Shown here piece after piece: positions 34,078 through 41,299 of a stretch of DNA of 64,000 bases. The number at the start of each line of letters is the position of its first letter. Position 1 is the first letter of the stretch. The stretch comes from an uncultured Oscillospiraceae bacterium (lineage in GTDB: Bacteria > Bacillota > Clostridia > Oscillospirales > Oscillospiraceae), in contig CALWYF010000002.1 in the NCBI GenBank assembly GCA_944385705.1, forward strand, positions 1-64,000. The letters run 5' to 3'. The notes below the pieces were generated by a model. That model had not been told where the DNA came from, did not search any database, and worked only from the letters and a program-made list of their open reading frames with translations. A program made the translations under genes and the position numbers.

Positions 34078-35111
34078 ATCCGCACCTTATCCTCGCTCTT
34101 GGCCACGTGGCCTATGACATAGGCGTTTTCGCCCTGGGCTCTCAGTATCTCCAGGGCCTTGTCCGCCTCCTGCTCCGCCACAATGACGCTCATGCCCACG
34201 CCCATGTTAAAGGTGTTGAACATATCCCGCTCCGGAATGTTCCCCTCTCTGGCAATCAGCTCAAAGACGGGCAGCACCTTCACGGCGCTCTTGTCTATCA
34301 CTGCACCCAGGCCCTGGGGTATGCTCCTGGGGATGTTCTCGTAGAAGCCGCCGCCGGTGATGTGGGAGACTCCCTTCACCTTCACGCTTTTGAACAGCTC
34401 CAGCATGGGCTTTACGTATATCCTGGTGGGAGTGAGCAGGGTCTCCCCTATGCTCTTTCCCCCCAGGGACTCCAGGGGAGTCTTGATGTCCCGGTTCTCC
34501 ACGTCAAAGACCTTCCGCACCAGGGAGAAGCCGTTGGAGTGTACGCCGCTGGAGGGCAGGGCGATGACCACATCCCCGGCGGCCATGGCGCTGTTGTCGA
34601 TGATGGCCTTCTTGTCCACCACGCCCACGGAGAAGCCCGCCAAGTCGTACTCGTCTTCAGGGTAAAAGCCGGGCATCTCGGCGGTCTCCCCGCCAATGAG
34701 GGCGGCTCCGCTCTGAACGCAGCCCTCCGCCACGCCGGAGACTATCTGGGCGATGCGCTCAGGGATGTTCTTGCCGCAGGCAATGTAGTCCAGGAAAAAC
34801 AGGGGCTTTGCCCCGCAGCAGATGATGTCGTTTACGCACATGGCCACGCAGTCTATGCCCACGGTGTCGTGCTTGTCCATGATGAAGGCCAGCTTCAGTT
34901 TGGTGCCCACGCCGTCGGTGCCGGAGACCAGAACGGGGCGCTCCATGCCGGTGGTGTCCAGCTCAAAGAGCCCGCCGAAGCCACCCACGTCGGAGCAGAC
35001 ACCGGCGGTGAGAGTGCGGGCAATGTGGCTTTTCATAAGCTCCACGGCCTTGTAGCCGGCGGTGATGTCCACCCCGGCGGCGGCGTAGGAAGCGGAATAA
35101 CTGTCGCTCAT
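34071..35111 (-). CDS. purM: Phosphoribosylformylglycinamidine cyclo-ligase
   Basis: Closes FGAM to AIR using ATP. The 346-residue product has the AIRS fold: [18 protein letters not shown] near 12, [15 protein letters not shown] near 63, [18 protein letters not shown] near 92, [11 protein letters not shown] near 140 and [12 protein letters not shown] near 250. It is the second gene of the operon after purE, with GGAG nine bases before the ATG. Confidence 0.96.
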   Translation of the reverse strand: MSDSYSASYAAAGVDITAGYKAVELMKSHIARTLTAGVCSDVGGFGGLFELDTTGMERPVLVSGTDGVGTKLKLAFIMDKHDTVGIDCVAMCVNDIICCGAKPLFFLDYIACGKNIPERIAQIVSGVAEGCVQSGAALIGGETAEMPGFYPEDEYDLAGFSVGVVDKKAIIDNSAMAAGDVVIALPSSGVHSNGFSLVRKVFDVENRDIKTPLESLGGKSIGETLLTPTRIYVKPMLELFKSVKVKGVSHITGGGFYENIPRSIPQGLGAVIDKSAVKVLPVFELIAREGNIPERDMFNTFNMGVGMSVIVAEQEADKALEILRAQGENAYVIGHVAKSEDKVRIC

Positions 35112-35138
35112 AAGGAAGCTCTCCTTTTAAACTTTTTA

Positions 35139-35624
35139 TTATTTGCTGTTCAGGGCCCGGTCTTTCTCCAGAGCTTCCTGGGTGCCCTTGGCCCGGAAGG
35201 CCTCCAGCTTTTCGGTGAGCTCCTCGTCCCCCAGGGCCAGTATTTCCACGGCCAGGATGGCGGCGTTCTTGGCCCCGTCGATGGCCACGGTGGCCACGGG
35301 GATGCCGGAGGGCATCTGTACTGTGGACAGCAGAGCGTCCATACCGTCCAGGTGGGCGGAGCTGAGGGGTATGCCTATTACCGGCAGGGTGGTGCCGGCG
35401 GCCATGGCACCTGCCAGATGGGCGGCCATGCCGGCGGCGGCAATAATGACGCCAAAACCCCTGCTGCGGGCCGAGGTGCAGAAGTCCCTGGCCTGGACAG
35501 GGGTACGGTGGGCGGAATAGATATGCATTTCGTAGGGGACGCCGAAGCTCTCCAGAACCTCGGCGGCCTTCTGAACAGTGGGCAGATCGCTGTTGCTTCC
35601 CATTATCAGACCGACTTTTTTCAC
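35139..35624 (-). CDS. purE: N5-carboxyaminoimidazole ribonucleotide mutase
   Basis: Converts N5-CAIR to CAIR (class I PurE) in the cytoplasm. The 161-residue protein has the family pattern: GLIMGSNSDLPTVQKA at the start, SAHRTPVQARDF near 40, IIAAAGMAAHLAGAMAA near 62 and GIPLSSAHLDGMDALLSTVQMPSGIPVATV. The start codon is GTG, six bases after GGAGG. It is the first gene of the purine operon, behind a structured leader. purK is not in the window. Confidence 0.95.
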   Translation of the reverse strand: MKKVGLIMGSNSDLPTVQKAAEVLESFGVPYEMHIYSAHRTPVQARDFCTSARSRGFGVIIAAAGMAAHLAGAMAAGTTLPVIGIPLSSAHLDGMDALLSTVQMPSGIPVATVAIDGAKNAAILAVEILALGDEELTEKLEAFRAKGTQEALEKDRALNSK

Positions 35625-35662
35625 AGCTTACCTCCGAAAAAATGTATTTGAGATTTGGGATA

Positions 35663-35834
35663 TAAAACAGAAACTGGGCGCACCCATACCTTGCTCAGTA
35701 GTGAGTACGCCCAGACGGTCGGCAAATAACAGGTAAGATGGTCCACGTGGTGCTCCACTTACCCTCCCTAAGGAGAGCAGCACCGGCGCTGAGCCCGGTG
35801 CAAACCGTCAGAGCCAAGGTACCTTTCTGTTTTA
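35663..35834 (-). ncRNA. Structured RNA before purE: candidate 6S RNA or purine-operon leader
   Basis: Starting at the predicted transcription start, 172 bases fold with perfectly complementary ends: TAAAACAGAAA (5') and TTTCTGTTTTA (3'). Inside are TACCTT-G-GCTC against GAGC-AAGGTA, then GACGGT against ACCGTC, enclosing the hairpins GCACCGG/CCGGTGC and GGTAAGTGG/CCATCTTACC. A competing hairpin, CTGGGCG/CGCCCAG (35674-35714), would free the 3' end as a T-rich run, like a terminator. The length, paired ends and start position fit 6S RNA. The branched middle and the competing terminator fit a riboswitch. I do not see ZTP, PRPP or guanine riboswitch core motifs. Confidence 0.55.
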
Positions 35835-35841
35835 CATGGAT

Positions 35842-35871
35842 AACATAGCATAGTTTCAAAGCCCCTGTCAA
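35842..35871 (-). promoter_or_regulatory. Promoter of the purE leader and purine operon
   Basis: On the minus strand TTGACA (35871-35866), an 18-base spacer and TATGTT (35847-35842). The start would fall at the first base of the closing stem of the leader RNA. Confidence 0.75.
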
Positions 35872-35945
35872 GAACCGGCGGGAAGCTTTACCAGACATTT
35901 TTTATAAACATTACCGGGGAAATTTGTGCATTTTTACGGGCAGCC

Positions 35946-35975
35946 TTGACAGGGGGCCAAGGCCCTGTGTATAAT
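35946..35975 (+). promoter_or_regulatory. Promoter of the folT riboswitch transcript
   Basis: TTGACA (35946-35951), an 18-base spacer and a perfect TATAAT (35970-35975). It points away from the purE promoter, 75 bases away. Confidence 0.85.
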
Positions 35976-35995
35976 GCAGGGGAAATAAGTTACTG

Positions 35996-36090
35996 TCAGA
36001 GTAGGAGCAGCGCGTTAAGTGCCGTGGGATGGGAAGTTGTCCACGGACGAAACACAGAGTGTGCGGTGCTGTCTCCGCTTCCGCTGCCAC
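35996..36090 (+). ncRNA. Tetrahydrofolate riboswitch (THF-I)
   Basis: The sequence has the THF riboswitch core in order: AGAGTAGG at the 5' end, GCGTTAAGTG, GGGATGGGAAGTTGTC, the arm GACGAA, GTGCGGTG and the 3' CCGCTTCCGCT. The pairing CCGTGG/CCACGG closes the inner arm. Class I THF riboswitches are typical for folT genes in Clostridia and bind reduced folates. A terminator hairpin that contains the folT ribosome binding site follows directly. Confidence 0.9.
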
Positions 36091-36102
36091 CAGAGGAATA
36101 GG

Positions 36103-36138
36103 GCTCCTTTCGTGGCAACCGTCACGAAAGGAGTTTTT
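36103..36138 (+). terminator. Riboswitch-controlled terminator overlapping the folT RBS
   Basis: Perfect arms CTCCTTTCGTG and CACGAAAGGAG with an eight-base loop, then TTTTTG and two bases later the folT ATG. AAAGGAG in the 3' arm is the folT ribosome binding site, so the hairpin could both stop transcription and hide the site. Confidence 0.85.
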
Positions 36139-36140
36139 GC

Positions 36141-36662
36141 ATGAAAACGAAAAATCTGGCCGTCAACGCCCTGCTGGCCGCCATGAGTGCGGTGCTGGGG
36201 GCCCTGTCCGTAAACCTGGGCAACATGAAGTTCACCTTTGAGGGACTGCCGGTGCTCATCTCCGCCCTGCTCTTCGGCCCGGCGGACGCCATGGCCGTGG
36301 GGGGCCTTGGCATACTCATATACCAGCTGCTGTGCTACGGCGTCACTGCCACCACGCTGCTGTGGGTGCTGCCCTATGTGCTCTGCGGACTGCTGGCCGG
36401 ACTTTACGCCAGGGGCCGGGGCTTTGAACTGAGCCGAAAGCAGCTAGCCTTCCTGGCCTTTTCCACCGGCATTCTGGTGCTGATATTGAATACCGGCGCC
36501 CTGTATATAGACAGCAAGATATACGGCTATTACAGCAGCGTTTTCATCTTCGGCAGCCTGCCCGCCAGGATAGGGGTGTGCCTTGTGAAGTCCGCCGCCT
36601 ATACCGCCGTGCTTCCCGGCCTTGTCTCCGCCGCCCGCCGGGGCCTGGGGGACCGGGCTTAA
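36141..36662 (+). CDS. folT: Folate-family ECF transporter S component
   Basis: The substrate-binding membrane subunit of an energy-coupling-factor importer, expected to take up folates with a shared EcfAA'T module that is not in the window. The 173-residue protein has the opening KNLAVNALLAAMSAVLGAL, the segment KFTFEGLPVLISALLFGPADAMAVGGLG and six hydrophobic segments in all. Membership in the folate group is supported by the THF riboswitch in front. It is divergent from the purine operon. Confidence 0.88.
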   Translation: MKTKNLAVNALLAAMSAVLGALSVNLGNMKFTFEGLPVLISALLFGPADAMAVGGLGILIYQLLCYGVTATTLLWVLPYVLCGLLAGLYARGRGFELSRKQLAFLAFSTGILVLILNTGALYIDSKIYGYYSSVFIFGSLPARIGVCLVKSAAYTAVLPGLVSAARRGLGDRA

Positions 36663-36723
36663 AAGGGAATCTGTTCCGGCCATAGGTAAAATCTTTATAG
36701 TTTAAGAAATTTAAAAATGAAAG

Positions 36724-36762
36724 GCCCCTGCAATTTCCTGGATTGAAATTGCAGGGGCTTTT
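36724..36762. terminator. Bidirectional terminator after folT
   Basis: Perfect 14-base arms (36724-36737 and 36745-36758) followed by four T. It lies between folT and a convergent small gene. Confidence 0.85.
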
Positions 36763-36773
36763 GAATGTTCGGA

Positions 36774-36983
36774 TCAGACTTCTATCAATATAATTTTGCA
36801 GCCTTTGCAATAAGGCGCTTTTACCGAGCTGCATTTCCAAAAGCTCGGCTTGGTCAGGAAAAATTCATCTTCTCCCTGGGGATAGGCGTGGACGCCAGGC
36901 TCTTCTGTGAGCCAGGCAATGCGGCCGGGTCCGGTGCCCAGATATCCGTCGGCCATTTCATTTCCGCAATAGGGACACTGCAT
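36774..36983 (-). CDS. Small zinc-ribbon protein (PF20097-like)
   Basis: A 69-residue protein starting MQCPYCGNEMADGYLGT and ending KAPYCKGCKIILIEV, so two CxxC pairs form a zinc ribbon. The middle has GRIAWLTEEPG and a phenylalanine-rich segment. This matches the PF20097/DUF6487 type of tiny zinc proteins, whose function is unknown. The site upstream is GGAGGAGCGGGCCT before the ATG. It is probably a single gene. Confidence 0.75.
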   Translation of the reverse strand: MQCPYCGNEMADGYLGTGPGRIAWLTEEPGVHAYPQGEDEFFLTKPSFWKCSSVKAPYCKGCKIILIEV

Positions 36984-37090
36984 AGGCCCGCTCCTCCTCT
37001 CTTGGCATCACCCTGCCCCGTGGGGACAGAGAGGCCGTCACATTGTGGGGGATGCAATAATTGTACATTACAAGCCGTAGGCAGTCAATG

Positions 37091-37124
37091 AAAAAAGCAT
37101 CTGCATTTTTGCAGATGCTTTTTT
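37091..37124. terminator. Terminator after rplL
   Basis: Fifteen-base perfect arms with the loop tttt, and A and T runs at the ends; 18 bases after the rplL stop on the minus strand. Confidence 0.9.
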
Positions 37125-37141
37125 CGCATTCAAATAATTTC

Positions 37142-37510
37142 TTACTTGATCTCGACCTTGGCGCCGACGGCCTCCAGCTGAGCCTTGAGAGCCTCGGCAT
37201 CTTCCTTGGAAACGCCTTCCTTGATCTTGGCGGGAACGCCTTCCACCATGGCCTTGGCCTCGGCCAGGCCCAGACCGGTGATGGCACGGACTTCCTTGAT
37301 GACCTTGATCTTCTCGGAACCGAACTCGGTCATAACCACGTCAAACTCGGTCTTCTCCTCCACGACAGGGCCGGCAGCAACTGCGGGGCCTGCGGCGACG
37401 GCAGCGGCGGAAACACCGAAGGTCTCCTCCAGAGCGTGTACGAGCTCGCTGAGCTCAAGAACGGAAAGGGCCTTGATCTCTTCAATCATGGCAGCGATTT
37501 TTTCACTCAT
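37142..37510 (-). CDS. rplL: 50S ribosomal protein L7/L12
   Basis: Stalk protein that recruits translation factors to the ribosome. The 122-residue protein has the dimerization helix ([20 protein letters not shown]), an Ala-rich hinge and the C-terminal domain ([21 protein letters not shown], then [12 protein letters not shown]). The ATG at 37510 has GGAGG eight bases upstream. It follows rplJ, but is closed by a terminator, so rpoB is not in the same place as in most bacteria. Confidence 0.97.
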   Translation of the reverse strand: MSEKIAAMIEEIKALSVLELSELVHALEETFGVSAAAVAAGPAVAAGPVVEEKTEFDVVMTEFGSEKIKVIKEVRAITGLGLAEAKAMVEGVPAKIKEGVSKEDAEALKAQLEAVGAKVEIK

Positions 37511-37544
37511 TGTAATTTCCTCCAATTAAATCTTTGTTAGCTGC

Positions 37545-38078
37545 TTACTCTGCAGCCTCGGCAGCGGGGGCCTCCAGGGAGCCGCCCTTCTGCTCCAGAA
37601 TCTGACCGAGGCAAACGGCCAGGCCGGTGATGGGTGCGATCATGGTGCCCAGGACCTTTGCATACAGGGCGTCCTTGGAAGGCAGCTCTGAAATCTCGGC
37701 GATCTCGGACTCGCTCAGAATCTGGCCGTCCATGAAGGCGGCTTTGATGTTAAAGCGGTCTCCCAGCTTCTTGCTGTAATCACTGAGAATGCGGAAAGGA
37801 GCGATGGGATCATTCTCGGCGGTGGCCAGAGAGGTAGTGCCGTTGAGTACGGGATCAAGTCCTTCCATACCCAGCTTGTCCAGGGCCTTTCTGGTCAGGG
37901 TGTTCTTGACGACAGTGTAGTTGACCTCGTCACGGCGCAGCTCGGTACGCAGAGCGGTGTCCTCTGCCACGGTGATGCCCTTGTAGTCAACGAAGACGCC
38001 GGCGCTTGCGTTCTTGATACGCTCGGCCAGAGCCTCCACTATCGCCTGTTTCTCGCTAAGAACCTTTGCGTTAGGCAT
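37545..38078 (-). CDS. rplJ: 50S ribosomal protein L10
   Basis: Base of the L7/L12 stalk. The 177-residue protein starts MPNAKVLSEKQAIVEALAER and contains GVFVDYKGITVAEDTALRTELR and VNYTVVKNTLTRKALDK, matching L10. The ATG at 38078 has GGAGG eleven bases upstream. In known cases free L10(L12)4 binds its own leader to repress the operon, and such a leader is present here. Confidence 0.97.
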   Translation of the reverse strand: MPNAKVLSEKQAIVEALAERIKNASAGVFVDYKGITVAEDTALRTELRRDEVNYTVVKNTLTRKALDKLGMEGLDPVLNGTTSLATAENDPIAPFRILSDYSKKLGDRFNIKAAFMDGQILSESEIAEISELPSKDALYAKVLGTMIAPITGLAVCLGQILEQKGGSLEAPAAEAAE

Positions 38079-38116
38079 GTGTGTTTTCACCTCCACACGA
38101 ATGATTGCACGCTCAT

Positions 38117-38225
38117 AAAGAAAGCCCCTGCATCATAAAGACGCAAGGACACAAAAACAATCAAGATATTGTTGATGTCCTCGGCAGGAATTACGGCGAA
38201 AGCCACCTGCTGTCTTCGGAGCGCT
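38117..38225 (-). promoter_or_regulatory. L10 ribosomal protein leader
   Basis: On the minus strand the core CCGAAGACAGCAGG (38219-38206) pairs with CCTGCCGAGGAC (38188-38177), which is the conserved L10-leader kink-turn element. Downstream CCTTGCGTC pairs with GATGCAGGGG (38148-38125), followed by CTTTCTTT, an attenuator-like terminator. Excess L10 would bind the element and stop rplJL expression. Confidence 0.85.
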
Positions 38226-38230
38226 GAATT

Positions 38231-38259
38231 ATAATATAACATCTTATCCCCTTTGTCAA
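38231..38259 (-). promoter_or_regulatory. Promoter of rplJL
   Basis: On the minus strand TTGACA (38259-38254), a 17-base spacer and TATTAT (38236-38231), just before the L10 leader. Confidence 0.8.
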
Positions 38260-38333
38260 GGCTTTTTTTCAGCTTTTCCAAGGCTTTCCGGCTTTTCACA
38301 AAGCCGTCGGGAAAAACTGGAAAATGTCCCCGG

Positions 38334-38363
38334 GTATCAAATTTTCCGGGCCGGGAAATAATA
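38334..38363 (+). promoter_or_regulatory. Sigma-F-like promoter of sigG
   Basis: GTATC (38334-38338; the sigma-F -35 consensus is GYATA), a 15-base spacer and GGAAATAATA (38354-38363), which fits every position of the sigma-F -10 consensus GGNNANAHTR. It lies 50 bases before sigG. In Bacillus subtilis sigG is transcribed by sigma-F in the forespore. Confidence 0.6.
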
Positions 38364-38412
38364 GCCTCAGTGTACAAGTACAGGCACATTCTCATAAAGA
38401 CAGGAGAAGGCT

Positions 38413-39189
38413 ATGCAGGGGAAAGTTGAAATATGCGGAGTAAACACCGCAAAGCTGCCGGTTTTGAAGGCGGCGGAGACCAGAGCCCTGATAGAGAAGG
38501 CTCAGCAGGGGGATATGGAAGCCAGAGAGAAGCTGATATCCGGGAACCTCCGCCTGGTGCTGTCGGTGATACAGAAGTTTGCCGGCCGGGGGGAGAGCAT
38601 GGACGACCTGTTCCAGGTGGGAGTCATCGGCCTGATTAAGGCGGTGGATTGCTTTGACCTGAGCCAGAAGGTGCAGTTTTCCACCTACGGGGTGCCCATG
38701 ATAGCCGGGGAGCTGCGGCGCTTCCTCCGGGACCACAGCGCCATCCGGGTCTCCCGCTCCATGCGGGACACGGCCTACAGGGTGCTGCAATCCAAGGAGA
38801 AGCTCACCGCCCAGACAGGCCGGGAGCCGGACGTGGAGGAGATAGCCAAGGACCTGGGCCTGCCCCGGCAGGATGTGGTCTTTGCCATGGAGGCCATCTG
38901 CGACCCTGTGTCCCTCTACGACCCGGTGTACAGTGACGCCGGGGAGAGCGCCTGCGTCATGGACCAGATAGGCGATACTAAAAATACCGACGAGCAGTGG
39001 CTGGAGCAGATAGCTCTGGAGGAAGCCATTCGCCGCCTGAGTCAAAGGGAAAAGCACATCCTGGCCCTGCGCTTTTACGACGGGCGCACCCAGATGGAAG
39101 TGGCCAAGGAGGTGGGCATATCCCAGGCCCAGGTGTCCCGGTTGGAGAAAAACGCCATCAAGGAGATAAAAAAGAATATATCGGCATAA
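38413..39189 (+). CDS. sigG: Forespore sporulation sigma factor SigG
   Basis: Late forespore RNA polymerase sigma factor. The 258-residue protein starts KVEICGVNTAKLPVLK, the hallmark N-terminus of SigG, followed by region 2 (NLRLVLSVIQKFAGRGESM), DLFQVGVIGLIKAVDCFDL and region 4 (TQMEVAKEVGISQAQVSRLEK). SigF lacks the CGV(N/D)T start, so SigG is favoured. It stands alone with its own sigma-F-like promoter and a terminator, and sigE and spoIIGA are not next to it. Confidence 0.93.
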   Translation: MQGKVEICGVNTAKLPVLKAAETRALIEKAQQGDMEAREKLISGNLRLVLSVIQKFAGRGESMDDLFQVGVIGLIKAVDCFDLSQKVQFSTYGVPMIAGELRRFLRDHSAIRVSRSMRDTAYRVLQSKEKLTAQTGREPDVEEIAKDLGLPRQDVVFAMEAICDPVSLYDPVYSDAGESACVMDQIGDTKNTDEQWLEQIALEEAIRRLSQREKHILALRFYDGRTQMEVAKEVGISQAQVSRLEKNAIKEIKKNISA

Positions 39190-39216
39190 AGGGGCGCTTA
39201 CGCCCCTTTTGTTTTT
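39188..39216 (+). terminator. Terminator after sigG
   Basis: Arms AAAGGGGCG and CGCCCCTTT with the loop ctta, followed by T-rich sequence. The stem begins at the sigG stop codon. Confidence 0.85.
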
Positions 39217-39374
39217 TCCCGGCTGCCGATAGGGTTCTTGAATTATTAATAAATGGAGCGTACAATCAAAATACCGTAAGCCCGCTGCCCTCGGCGCAGC
39301 CCCAGAATGCTGACAAGTCGGGCGCGGGAATAGACTTAAAACCGACTTGCTTGAAAAGGCGGGAGAAGCCGAAA

Positions 39375-41000
39375 ATGGATACGCCCAATAAAGGGGGAAA
39401 ATATCTGCGCTGGGGTCTTGTGCTGGCGGAGCTGCTGCTGACGCTCCGGGCGGAAGGCCCGTGGCTGCTGATGCTTTTTCTCCTGGCCAACACCTTGGTA
39501 TGGGGCATAGGCAGCGTCTCTGAGACCATGAGATTTGCCCACCGGCTGAAACTCACGGAGCCGGAACTCTATCACAGGCATCAAACAGCTTTCGACTCGG
39601 GCAATATCCTCAAGATGAATTTTGCCCTGAGGCGGGAAAAACTCAAGGAGAACGACGAAAGAGAAATGAAAAGCATACTCAGAAAAATCTGCTTTGTTTT
39701 TAAGGCCGACGGCCTTTTGATAGCGGCTTTCCTTTTCAAATATCTTAAATATTTTACTGTACCGGCCCTGGCTCTGAGTCTGGTGCTGCTGACGGGCTGC
39801 GCCTCCGGTGCGGCTCCTGACGAGACGGAGGCGCCTGCCTCTCCTACGCCGGAGATCACCGCTGCACCCCAGACACCCACGCCCACGGCGGAACCAACGG
39901 CGGAGCCCGCCTCCAAAGTGGAGACGCTGCTCAGATCCATGAGCCTGGAGGAAAAGGTGGGCCAGCTGTTTATAATCCGCCCGGAATCCCTCTCCACGGC
40001 CCTGACGCCCCAGCAGGCCCATGACACCACGGGGTACGGGGTGACGGAGTGGACGGAGGATATGGCCGCCCAGTTGGAGAAGTATCCGGCGGGGGGCGTG
40101 GCCATCTTCGGCAAGAATATAAGTTCCCCGGAGCAGCTTAAAAACTTTGTAGCCGCAATGCAGCAGGCCAGTTCCCTGCCCCTGTTCATGGGCGTGGACG
40201 AGGAGGGCGGCTCCGTGTCCCGCCTGGCAAACTCCCCGGCCTTCAGGACGGAGGAGGGCTATGTGCTGCCCCAGTTCAAGAGCATGGCGGAGATAGGCGC
40301 CTCGGGAGATACCGGCGCCGCCCGGACCGTGGGCTTTACCATAGGCTGCTATTTGCAGGAGTACGGTTTCAATCTTGACTTTGCTCCGGTGGCGGATACC
40401 AATACCAACCCGGACAATGTGGTCATCGGAGACCGGGCTTTCGGCAGCGACCCGGAGCTGGTATCCCAAATGGTGGCGGCAGATCTGGAAGGCCTCCACT
40501 CCGCCGGAGTGCTGGGCTGCATAAAGCATTTCCCCGGCCACGGGGACACGGTGGGTGACACCCATGACGGCTATGTTTCCATACAAAAGACCTGGGACGA
40601 GCTCCTCTCCGCAGAGCTGATCCCCTTTATAAACAATCTGGACAACACGGATATGGTGATGGTTGCCCACATAAGCCTGCCCAATGTCACCGGCGACGGC
40701 TTGCCCGCGTCCCTCTCCGGGGAGCTGATAAGCGGTAAGCTCCGGGGAGATCTGGGATATGACGGGGTGGTCATCACCGACTCCCTGGCCATGGGGGCTA
40801 TAGCCCAGGAGTATACCTCAGCCGACTGCGCCGTGATGGCCCTGGATGCCGGGGTGGATATCCTCCTTATGCCGGAGGACTATGCCGCGGCCTTTGAGGG
40901 CGTGGTGCAGGCCGTGGAGGATGGCCGCCTATCCATGGAGCGCATCAACGAGAGCGTAAGGCGGGTGCTGGAGCTGAAAGACCAGCTGGGCCTGTTATAA
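39375..41000 (+). CDS. GH3 NagZ-like glycosidase lipoprotein with long membrane leader
   Basis: A 541-residue protein. The catalytic part (about 185-541) is glycoside hydrolase family 3 of the NagZ type: EEKVGQLFIIRP, GVDEEGGSVSRL, CIKHFPGHGDTVGDTH with the Lys-His pair, and ITDSLAMGAI with the nucleophile Asp, so it likely removes beta-N-acetylglucosamine from peptidoglycan fragments outside the cell. A lipobox LLTGC (Cys142) and a Thr/Pro-rich linker precede it. Unusually, the frame is open for 97 more residues before Met98, with two hydrophobic segments (12-23 and 29-46). Translation may start at 39375 (GGGAG nine bases before) or at 39666, giving a 45-residue lipoprotein signal. Confidence 0.82.
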   Translation: MDTPNKGGKYLRWGLVLAELLLTLRAEGPWLLMLFLLANTLVWGIGSVSETMRFAHRLKLTEPELYHRHQTAFDSGNILKMNFALRREKLKENDEREMKSILRKICFVFKADGLLIAAFLFKYLKYFTVPALALSLVLLTGCASGAAPDETEAPASPTPEITAAPQTPTPTAEPTAEPASKVETLLRSMSLEEKVGQLFIIRPESLSTALTPQQAHDTTGYGVTEWTEDMAAQLEKYPAGGVAIFGKNISSPEQLKNFVAAMQQASSLPLFMGVDEEGGSVSRLANSPAFRTEEGYVLPQFKSMAEIGASGDTGAARTVGFTIGCYLQEYGFNLDFAPVADTNTNPDNVVIGDRAFGSDPELVSQMVAADLEGLHSAGVLGCIKHFPGHGDTVGDTHDGYVSIQKTWDELLSAELIPFINNLDNTDMVMVAHISLPNVTGDGLPASLSGELISGKLRGDLGYDGVVITDSLAMGAIAQEYTSADCAVMALDAGVDILLMPEDYAAAFEGVVQAVEDGRLSMERINESVRRVLELKDQLGLL

Positions 41001-41036
41001 AAAATAATGACTTGCTGAATAATATAGTACAATAAA

Positions 41037-41282
41037 AGCCGGGGCGTCAGCCCCGGCTCAGCTTGTCGAAGAAGACTTTGTCTTCTTCGACAAAAGGGAT
41101 TGCACTTCGCTCCATGCCTCGGTTGTACGCCAGAGGCGTACAATTCGACACTTCGCTCCGTGAGAAGTGTTTTCCGCGACGTACACGCCGCCGCAGAAAA
41201 CGATTGAATTTATTTTTTCGCTGGGTTGAAAAAACTCTGCGAGGCTTTTTCGACAGTCTCGGCCGGGGCGTCAGCCCCGGCT
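41037..41282. repeat. Hairpin-rich intergenic repeat array
   Basis: A non-coding block between convergent genes. The 21-base unit gccggggcgtcagccccggct occurs at 41038-41058 and again at 41262-41282, each folding on its own (gccggggc/gccccggc). Between them lie a 14-base perfect palindrome (41063-41093, ttgtcgaagaagac and its complement), a nine-base one (41123-41143, ttgtacgcc) and a seven-base one (41148-41170, acacttc). The pattern looks like a compound palindromic element such as a BIME or MITE. The outer hairpins could also act as terminators for the two neighbours. Confidence 0.7.
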
Positions 41283-41299
41283 ATTATTTACTTTATTTC

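Noticed and set aside
35663..35834. ZTP riboswitch before purE, suggested by CCGTCTGGGC
   Set aside because: The 3' motif is close to CCGCCTGGGC, but the required 5' GACTGGCG-type half and the pseudoknot partner were not found.
38087..38395. A minus-strand frame of 102 codons before rplJ
   Set aside because: It covers the rplJL promoter and L10 leader, has no Shine-Dalgarno site and no family similarity.
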